NCBI GenBank assembly: GCA_003342815.1
Contig: PTEX01000298.1
Location: 620,001 to 684,000 of the forward strand
Direction of reading: 5' to 3'
Origin: Eudromia elegans
Taxonomy: Eukaryota > Chordata > Aves > Tinamiformes > Tinamidae
Length of the DNA: 64,000 nucleotides
Position 1 is the first letter of the stretch. Each line of letters opens with the position of its first letter. Position numbers and translations under genes: made by a program. Shown here piece after piece: positions 51,342-61,020 of the stretch. The notes under the pieces were generated by a model that was not told the origin of the DNA, did no database searches, and saw nothing but the letters and a program-made list of their open reading frames with translations.

Positions 51342-53227
51342 AAATCATATAAACTTTCTTTAGAACTCTTCTTTCCAAGGCCAAATAATCATTTGTCACA
51401 GAAAAGAACAGACTTATAGAAAGGTCTACTTTTAGGTTGACCTTTCAAAGGCATAACTAGCTTCTACTTGTAAATTTTGTTGTTGTAAAAAGTCTTAGTA
51501 GAAATAAAAATGCAAAGATATTGTATGTTAGTGTACTAAACAAACAAACAAACTATAGAGCCAAATGTCACTTATAAAAGATCAAAAATACACTTGGACC
51601 CATAACCACTGATCTGACACCACTGGTGACTCTTGCTTTGCTCTTGTAGCACAGAGTTGCTTCCACTGAAGCCTTCATCCTGCCATTCTTTAAAAGATGC
51701 AATTCTGCAAGAACATCTTACTTTTATCTTTACATTCAGCTGTGGAATACATCTCGCTGTCAAAACCCTACAGTGCAATTTGAACATAAATTCATGTTAT
51801 TCTGATATTTCTTGTGATTTCTATACCATTATTACTTTTTATGCCTACTTAATGCCCATAATTGCCACACTAAGAACTGTCAGAGGTAACAGCAATTGTA
51901 CATTCTTCTTATAATTTAACATTAACATAATAAATATTTGAGTTTAATATTTATTTATTTATTATTTTTAGACTCATGAGCTCTGAAAAAACTCTATCTA
52001 GTATCAAAATCAGGCAAGTGAAAACCGATACCCAACATTGTTTCATTCAACTTTTTCTCTAAATACTTAGTAACAGGGAATTTTAAAACAATATTTCCAT
52101 TTTCACAAGTTTTTTTTTTAACTTTCTGGCACCATCTGGAGAGACATTTTTATAATAAATTTTCCAATTCATTTTATTTATCAAAATAGGACTATGTAAC
52201 TTTTCAGAGTAGTAACTAAAGTTGCTAAAGTTTGTTCATGCCATGTTAGAATTCAGGCTGGGACAAGATATTTTCTCAAGATTTAGTCTAAACTAAACCA
52301 GACACATTCTGACAGTCAACAGTTTCTCTGGGGCAGGGACAAGGGTGGCCTTTCTATTTGGATTTGATAATCCCCTTAATATATATTTTTTCATATCCTC
52401 CCTCAAGGAATATGTTTAAGTAAAGATGATACGAGAGCTTGGTAACAAGGCATTTTGGAAGAGAAGTTAAAAAAAATGCAGGACACTATATGCAAATTTT
52501 TCTGTCTCTGCAGCATGTTCATATTTCAAATCTATTATTAAGTCTGTGAAATATATATTTTTAAAATTATCTCACTTTTCAAAACATTGAATTTTACCTT
52601 GACTGTTGTCTGTGATACTTATTTGTAATTATTTTTTGGTCTTCTGCAATGCTATTTAAAATCAATAAATATGTCTGAGCATATGACAGTGGCAATCTGT
52701 ATGGAAAATAATATATTGTCTTTTTCTTTTTATTTATCTTGCTATATTGCTATTAGTATGAACAAAACTTCCAGAATTAAATGTTGTTTCTTAATGTTCT
52801 TAGTCTAATTAAATGAAAAACTACATTTAATAACTAGACTAGGAGTTTGTCCGCTAAACCAAATCAGTATCATACAGAAGTCCAAGGACATAAATCACTG
52901 ACTCAATTCAAGAGATCTCAGCATGGGGGTCTTTCAAAGAATGCTGAAAAAACAGTACTGCGTAATGCCACCTTGTGGATACTTCATATACCTATTACGA
53001 AAGGGATAGACAAGGTTCAGAGAAAGCAGCAGCTTCCAGGTTGTTCAATTTGCAGGCACCTTATGAAGCATTTTCAAAGGATAAGAATAATAAATTTAAA
53101 CAAATTTAAACTTGATTTTCCCAAGACAGATCTCTCAAATAGTTCATTAGCTCTGTGGAGGTGCTGCATACTGAGGAACGGAAAGTGAAAATTCTGTTTG
53201 ATATTCTTCAAAAAACTTGGCAGTGTG

Positions 53228-53254
53228 TTTCAATATGAAGTATTTCAATATGAA
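53228..53254 (+). repeat. Short direct duplication, period 15
   Basis: TTTCAATATGAA occurs at 53228-53239 and 53243-53254. Confidence 0.85.
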
Positions 53255-53903
53255 ATGCTCTATAATAGCATTAAAAGAAAGACTTAAAACCAGTAAGATT
53301 TGAAACTTGGAGATTCACTAAGTCTGCTACAAGATGTTTACAAAAAATCTACTGTTACAAGGTTTTTGAAAGCACATTCAGTAAAGTGTAGTTTTAAATG
53401 TAGTTTAAAATGTAGTTTGCATTTTTTAAAAACATGTAGTTTCATCTCTACATGGAACAAGAATCCCTTTTGCAAAGATCAGAGAGGAAATATCTGCAGA
53501 ATATAGCATGAACGAACACTGTCACTGAGTGTATGTGATATAAAAACTAATACAATACCTTTCAGATATATTATTGAAAGAGCAAACACGTTTACTGGAA
53601 TATAAATTTGATTAAAATTTTTGTTTGTGCACAGAAGAGCATTACTCACAATAAATGTATGGTTTTAACATCAAAACTCGGTAATAAGGTACTAAAAAAA
53701 TGCCTCTACTTATATTTTCTGAAGAAAAGGTTCCATTTTTTTCCAATGTAGTATCATATTTTGAAATGTAATTAACTGAAATGAAATTGAATTCACCTTC
53801 AAATAGAGAAAAATTAATAGAAAAAAATAAAATTAAATACCTGCTTTAAAATTACCAAGCTAAGACATTTTATCTGACCTAAACCAAATACTAATTTCAT
53901 CTG

Positions 53904-53953
53904 TTTGCAAAAACTGTTGCTATGTGGATTTGCAAAAACTGTTGCTATGTGGA
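53904..53953 (+). repeat. Perfect tandem duplication of a 25-base unit
   Basis: The unit beginning TTTGCAAAAACTGTTGCTAT occurs at 53904-53928 and again, identical and directly adjacent, at 53929-53953. Perfect identity in unconstrained DNA suggests a recent event, an individual-specific allele, or a local assembly error. Confidence 0.95.
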
Positions 53954-54314
53954 TTTTTGAGTTTTACTTTTTGGTCAGGAGGATCGTTCCTCACTGACCC
54001 GTATGCAGTAACAACATTGTGAAGTCTATTGGTCTATCCAAGCAGTCTACACTAACTTACTGACCTGTGAGTCCTTGGAGGATGTGTCTAAGCTACTTTG
54101 TACAAAACTGCTCTCCTCTATACTGCCTAGGGTTAGAAGCAAATTTTGAAGCAAGGCCCCTCATCTTATCTTCACCTGGATTTTCTTACCAAGGGAATTA
54201 TTTGCTTCATCCGATATTAAAATCTGCATATGAAGGAACTGGCACTCTATGTAGAGGACAGAGATCCATCGCTCTAGAGCTAAACAAAATATGACTCAGT
54301 CTCATAGCATAAAT

Positions 54315-54358
54315 CTTTTTGACTTTAATAAGATTTTAACTTTTTGACTTTAGTAAGA
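54315..54358 (+). repeat. Direct duplication, period 25
   Basis: CTTTTTGACTTTAATAAGA (54315-54333) recurs with one change at 54340-54358. Confidence 0.9.
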
Positions 54359-55662
54359 ATTATCCAGCAAGAAAGGAGCAAGCAACTGACCGTATGCTTA
54401 AGTAAGTCTGAAAAAGAGACATAGTCTGTAACATTTTTAAACTAAAGATCTTTTAAGATTTTCCTAAGAAAAATAAAAGTTTCCAGGCACAGTTAGCTGT
54501 TGTGTATGAAGGTCTATGTCCAGCTGATCGTTTATGTGCATCCTCATCACAGGATTGAAATAGCTATACATCCCTCACATGTGCATACAATCCTGTATCT
54601 CAGAATGTAGAAGAAAACCTGTTTTCTATTTGTGTTGGGAGAATTTTAATCTAAAGAGAAAGATATCTCATCAAATAAAGCAAGGTATACATATATTTGT
54701 AAGCTAATAAAAATACTATGTATGAATTACAGTCTATTTGAAATGTGTATGTGAAGTTAAGCATATAGGGTACCTTACAGGAATTCAGGGAACAGATTCA
54801 TTTGTGAATCATACTATAAAACCATATGGTGCCTTCAAGAAATAGTTTATACTCTTAACTTCAACTCAATTTATAAAATGAAACTATTGGTCAAAATGCA
54901 TTGTGTTTGGAGATCTGCAGGTATGATTTCAGCAACAAATACTGTAAATAATGCATAATACTTAGGTATGGTGTTTGTTCTAGTGGCCGCTGATTACTAG
55001 AAGTGTTACTTAGCATAGTAGCAAAACAAATAATGTCTTTAACAACAAACAGATCTGGCTCTTTGGGAATCTATTTCTTTAAACCTCATGTGTGTTTTTT
55101 AGGTATAAGGACATAAGAGGAGCATTGCAGGAGGTGAAGGGTCTGTTAGAGACAAAAAATTTAATTCATATTTTGTTTACCTAATCTATTTAACTTAGAA
55201 GAAAAACATTGCTATGTTCCATGACTCATGATAGGTGTCATGAAATTGTGCCAGTAAGAGGAAAGAATCATATAATATATCCCTCTAGCGCTTATCTAAT
55301 CCCTTTTCCTTCCCTTCAGACTGAGTGGTCAGAAATTGAAACTACTGATTGTATCAAATATTCTCTCTTTTTGACAGATTGCCTCAGAAGTTCAAAAGTC
55401 TCCTTTAAAAAAAAAAAAATTAAAATCAATGTTTCAAAATTTTCTACAAACTCCCAAATTACATTAAATTATTCTATGGGTACACATGAAATGTTTATTC
55501 TTTTTCAGAGATATTTCTCTGTCAGCCGCATTCACGTTTATGAAGTTGACTAGTCTATATGGAACCTCAGAACTTCTGAAGATGCATATTTGTGCATACA
55601 ACACATTTTATTAGCTGCTGTCTTTTACCATTGACAGGTACTCTTTCTGGAAGATGCTTCAG

Positions 55663-55710
55663 AATCCTAAAAATCTCATAGATTCCTAAATCCTAAAAAT
55701 TTCATGGATT
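55663..55710 (+). repeat. Direct duplication, period 26
   Basis: AATCCTAAAAATCTCATAG at 55663 recurs as AATCCTAAAAATTTCATGG at 55689; the 22-base units differ at two positions. Confidence 0.9.
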
Positions 55711-57957
55711 GGAAGATTATTTACAGTACTACCACAACTAAGAATATGGCTCTCCTGGAGGTAGTGATCAGTACTGTAAATGACTGTTAGCATTTCCTCA
55801 TGAGTGAATATTGTAGCATAGCAAATGACAGAGTAACAGCAGTTTAACACTTGTTAGGCAGTCACTCCAAAGTTCACAGTTCTCTGAATCTTTGAGGATA
55901 TATATGCAACAGAGCACTACCAATCTCTCCATCATGTAAAGCCACCATGTAGGTCACTTAATTTAATGAGATAAGTGAAAGGCATGGCTGAGTGCTTGAA
56001 AAATAAGCAGCGTTCAAAGAGGAGCATCCTCAGTTATAGAACATGTCACTGCACTTTGAAGTCCACTATTCATATCAATGCCATTTTTTTGAGAACTGAG
56101 ACAATGTTGCATTCCTTGTCACCAGTTATGGATGAAGGAGCACATGAAAAAATATTGAAAATGGTAGAGACTGTTCAGTCTTTAACATGTGTGAAAACTA
56201 TTCTTCTAGATCCATACAGAAAGATTGCCTATATGTGATACAATAATTTTATCATGTCACTGATGCTGACAGCTTAAATAGCTTTGTCCTGAGAATGCCA
56301 GACAGGCACAAGTGACAAGTCATTTATCTGAAAATGAAGGACAGAATCTTATCGATGAATGCATTTAATTTTACAGCATAATTGTGTCAGAAACATCATT
56401 CATAAAGAGAAAACCTTCACCCACAGAATTTATGAGTTATGCTATTCAAGGAGAAGGTTATTGATGTGGTGTTTTTTTTTTTTTCCTAGTAAGATAAAAC
56501 TTAACCATGAAGGTTAATTTCTTACTTTTTCTATTTAGGAACCTGAAAAAAACCATACATGGCATTTCATGGGTACTTGGTTAAACACATGCAACATAGT
56601 AAAGCATACTACAAAAATCCCAATTTTTCCTGACCTGGATACCAGAATTAAGTTCGGTCCCACTATAAAAGATGGTTCAAAAAAGTTATTTGATTTATAG
56701 GGCCTTTTTCTAAATGCATCTCTTAATTCCACGTGTAAATTTATTGTAAAATCCTTCTCAGATGTCTATTGTGTGTCTGTGTGTCTGTTCTAACTGAGAA
56801 TATCTTTTCCTGCTCTGTGTAGGTCTCATATCTATATCATAGCTTCTTTTAATCAAAAGAATCATTGGCTTTCTTCCTTCTACTTAGGGAGTTTATGTAG
56901 TAGAGGGAGTTATCTTAGAAAAAATTCTTAAATAGGGAGATTTCTAGTATTTGTGATTTGCATTTTTCTTGAACTTTACTGATTTACTGTACAGAACTAA
57001 CTCTTCACCTCATTCCCCGACCACCTAAGAATTCTGTGTATAAGAGCTATTTCAGTTTTGCTGTAGGGTTCCATGGGGCTGGACAATTAACAGACAATAG
57101 GAATATATTTCTCGTGCTTCAGTAATCAGAAAAAGATAAGAGGCAAGATGAAAAAAGATATTATACCAAATTTTTTTTTTCTCTTAAATTTGTAATAACC
57201 ATAAAGAAGAAGATTTGGGCTGGGATATTCTCCAAGAAAGGCATGTGGGGATGAACACATTTAGTACACTTAAACAAATGGTGTTAAGACAAAGACAGCA
57301 CAATGAATGAACCAGTATTGAAGCAACAAATTAATGCTTTTTATATGAACAAAATATCTGACATTGAATTCCCTGGGAACTCTTACATTTGGTGAGGAAG
57401 TATTATTTCCCACAGCTCATTAACATATATAAGGCAAAATACATCAGAATTAAATCAACCTTTTATTTTTTAAAAGATCTTAAAATATACTTTGATCATA
57501 ACTAAAATATCCCCTTTTCCATATCTTTTAGAAAACTTTTTAGAACACGTTGTAGTTTATGATGAATTGTCATGAAAATCTTCATTGACTACTGTTTTCG
57601 AGATGTAATTTCTATTCCTTTAAATCAGAGTAACAGAAAGGTGTACCTCCTAAAACGCTTGTGAAAATATGGGAAATGATCATCTTATTTCTGCTTGATC
57701 TGAATATCTGGGGATATCTGATTTGTATGCACACCATACACAGAGGGACATTTTACTTCAGATGGCTCTTTAAAAATCACGAAACCCAAACTTGATGATG
57801 TGTAAAGCCAATAGTCATTAACTTTAGATTTCCAAATATGAGAATTTCCTGATCTGTTTCAACTAAAGGAAATTAGAATTGTAGGAGATATCTTGTGAAA
57901 AACTTTTTGAATATAGAATATATATTTGAATATTTGAATGTATTTTCTGCAGTTTAT

Positions 57958-58017
57958 TCCTTGAGATTTTATCAAATCTCAAGGATTCAAGGATTTCAAA
58001 GATTTGATAAAATCTTT
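57958..58017. repeat. Two adjacent hairpins that are also complementary to each other
   Basis: Hairpin 1 has 12-bp arms (57958-57969 and 57974-57985) around TATC. Hairpin 2 has 8-bp arms (57998-58005 and 58010-58017) around GATA. The core AGATTTTATCAAATCT of the first is the reverse complement of AGATTTGATAAAATCT in the second, so the whole 60-base block can also fold as one longer stem. The linker carries repeated AAGGATT words. Confidence 0.9.
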
Positions 58018-58190
58018 CAAAACTTCCGATTTATGGTGTTTTGTCAGTCATCCAGAGTGAGTGAAAGGAAATCTGACAGTATATCATCCTTAAACAGACC
58101 CTTAACCTGAGAAATATAATCAGTAGGATACTTCCAATGTTGTTTTTAATGGAGGAGACTGTAAGTTTGCTGTAAATAGGAACATTTTTA

Positions 58191-58232
58191 ACACACACAC
58201 ACACACACGACACACACACAAACCCCCCCCCC
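58191..58232 (+). repeat. AC microsatellite followed by a C run
   Basis: AC units from 58191 are interrupted once by GAC near 58209 and end at about 58221. A C10 run follows (58223-58232). Confidence 0.95.
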
Positions 58233-60399
58233 AAAGTTCAGAGAAATCTCCATTTGAGAATACAGAAATATTCTGATGTTCTTTTAATCTAAAATGTTGA
58301 ATAGCTGAGTACATCACATCACTGAGAAATCTATGGCACTTCAGTCAATGAAAAACAGGCAAAGAACCTCAACCACAGAACCTAGTGAATAGGAAAGGAG
58401 GAAAAAATGCTTAAGTCATCCCATTTTGATGCACAACTTCGGAAGTAACAGAGAGGCCCCAAGTCATTCTGCCATACAAGTCTAGCTTTTTTACCATACT
58501 GATGAGACCTTTTATAAATAAAAAGTCATCTTTTGAGGTACTACCATATGTGAGCTGTTGCAGCATGTACTGATTCTCTTAGGAGGCTTATTAGTTCTGC
58601 AGTTTTTTTCATTAATTAGCATTAGCATCCTATGGGCTAAAATTCTACCATATTATTATAGATGGCATTCAGAAATATTTTGTGGTCTCCATTTTGAACA
58701 TATTAGAAGCTACAGCAGTAAGTGACAAAAAAGACAGAATGCCTCTCAGAGGTCTTCCATGCAAGGACCGAAATTCCTTTAAGAAATAAAACATTTTTGG
58801 TAATTCATGTTCAGCTGTGTATGCCATGAGAAATATTGCTGCAGGAGTTTGAGGGAAGATATTTTGTACTCATCTCCTTCCTTGTCTTACTTAAAACTTA
58901 TTATTTCACTTAGCAGGATGGATAGCTGATTCCAGAGCCATTGAAATAGCCAATATGTGTGGTAAAAATTGGCTTTGTAAGGCAGCTAGAATTAAAGTAC
59001 TTTAAAACTGACAAAATGAAGAGAATAGTATTTGTAAGAAATTAATTTCTTTCAATTAAAAAAAAAGAAAAAAGGTATGCCCATGAAATGAACAGAAAAG
59101 ATGGTTCAGGTATATGCTGCATTCCCTGGGAAAAAAAACATGTGAAAAAATGAATGTAAAATCTTGACCAATATTATATGTCTTTTCCTTGAAATGAACT
59201 TACTGCTCATTATTCACAGAGACCAGACAGGCTTTATTAAAAACCAAAGCTCAGCCAGTGTTTGCAGATAACTTAGTTAATTTGCTTTGCTCTGAAATAT
59301 AAAAGTCTTGCATTAATGCTAACAGTGAATGCCAATAAAACTTTTCATTTGATTGAGTTTTAATGATTCCCTGCCTGAAAGTGTATAGCTTGAATTTTTT
59401 TTTATTATCAAAATAAGTGACCCGTACATATGGATTGCATAGATTTCAGACAATATCTATTTAAGGCTTGAAGCCCAAATTTTAAGGAATTGCCTGATAT
59501 TTTTTAGATCCTGCTTTACACTAAAATTAGACTTCCACTAAGGCTGCCTGAACTTGCAGCTGTGTCTAATCCCACAAATGAGTTTGGCACTGGAGGGGAA
59601 GAGCTGCCTGATCACTGAGTGGCTGAATGGGAAGACGTAATATTTGCCCCTCTGCATAGCTGGAGAGTTTCTGAGCCCTTCGGAGGTCATTTCCACAGGA
59701 ACACTGGTGACCGCCCTCTCCAGACCAGTGCCTGGGTGACCATGGGTCATGGACGTTAGAATGAGTCATAACACTGACTGTGACATTTCAGTTTCTTTCA
59801 AAGGACGTGTGGAAAGAGCCCCACTTCCTGTGCAGCTTTAACTCAGATTTCCTCGGTTGATTTCCCATCAATGCAATCTCCTAAAAAACGCAAGTCAGTG
59901 CAGTGTTCCACCGCCCGTCCCTTCCTGCAGCTTCGCATCTGAGTGGCCAGGCACTTCACCTCAGTATTCTGCACCTCTCCTCTCCTCTTCCTGCACCAAA
60001 TGCAGCTTGTTTATTTTTTGACAGGAAAGGGGGTCACAATTCCTGTTTAGCATCGTCCAACAAACAGAGGCTGTAAGAGTAACTCTTCTAGAAAGATATT
60101 GTTCTATCTGGCTGTTAAGGGCATAGGTATTCATCCAATGGGTTTGGAATTCTGCTGTGAAAATGTTTACATTATGTGAAAGCTGCAACAGGCACTTGAT
60201 GATAGGAGTGGGCAGGATGCTTGCCAGTCCTTCCTGCAGGCAACAAAATAGTGCAGGACAGAGAAAAAGCACAAAGAGCTAATTGAGAAAAATTGTCAGT
60301 CCCCAAATCCCAGGAGCTGTTTAATAACTTCTCTGCTGTAGTTTTGTTGAACTGAAATAATGATAAATATGAAGAAAAAAATCACACTGGCATTCAGGA

Positions 60400-61020
60400 G
60401 CCTGTGTGTGGACCCTAGACATACACACTAAATTAGGGAAAAATACCCACACCTGGGCCCTTGTAGGTGGGCATTATGGGCAGTACGACCCCTCATCCCC
60501 CTCCAGTGGCCAGCACTCACTCTCCACAGTTGTGCTCCAGTTGCTGGTACCACAGACACGAGGGCCACCAACATCTGGGGCTCACAGCTGGCTCCAAACT
60601 CACTGGCTCATGTCTCTCTAACGGCTGGCACCTAGTCCTTACGGTGCTCACACACAGGATGGAGAACAAGATTATATGGGAAGAGCGTTAAGGGTGGACA
60701 ATGGTGATGAAGCACAGGGCTCAGCATACTGGCCAGCAGCTCCTCCTAAGCTACAGACGCTTTGTACTCACTTCTTTATATTTGTCCCTCATCTCTTTCC
60801 CCAACCATTCCTTAATAGATTTTTCATAGTCCCATTGACCTCCCTCCAATATAGGAAATCATCAAGTTTGCCTTTCTTATCAGTTACAAAGTGCAGGTTG
60901 GCCCTCTGCAAAGCTCTGTCTGTAGTTTCTTAATGACTCATCAACTGAGTTTTGCTCTTTGCTGTTGTCTCTATTATCTCTTGTCTAGCAGGTCACTGTC
61001 ACTGTCACTGTCTATCCTGT
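60400..61020 (+). mobile_element. Possible solo LTR fossil of an endogenous retrovirus (uncertain)
   Basis: The block is clearly GC-richer and differently composed from both flanks. Its layout recalls an avian retroviral LTR: a C/T-rich first half with CCAGTGGCCAGCACTCACTC (about 60501), a central part around CAGCTCCTCCTAAGCTACAG (about 60737), then a T/C-rich second half with GTGCAGGTTGGCCCTCTGCA (about 60890) and a TGT-rich 3' part. I see no flanking coding remnants, so if the reading is right it is a solo LTR. The ends are not defined and no family name is offered. An unrelated low-copy GC-rich segment remains possible. Confidence 0.3.
60992..61012 (+). repeat. Short hexamer array (GTCACT)
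   Basis: Just over three units of GTCACT in a row within the GC-shifted block. Confidence 0.85.

Larger units (their letters stand above)
47991..60399. other. Gene-free segment
   Basis: Mostly low-copy AT-rich DNA with several short duplications, three hairpins and an AC microsatellite. Frames of up to 114 codons (55209-55553, 52847-53188) have no recognisable product. The part 59540-60300 is GC-richer and has a consensus AP-1 word TGAGTCA at 59762-59768 and an ETS-type ACTTCCTG at 59823-59830, too little to call a regulatory element. Confidence 0.5.

Noticed and set aside
55975-56238. 87-codon plus-strand frame ending in EKILKMVETVQSLTCVKTIL
   Set aside because: A faint resemblance to a metabolic-enzyme segment was considered, but there is no active-site motif and no supporting frame on either side.
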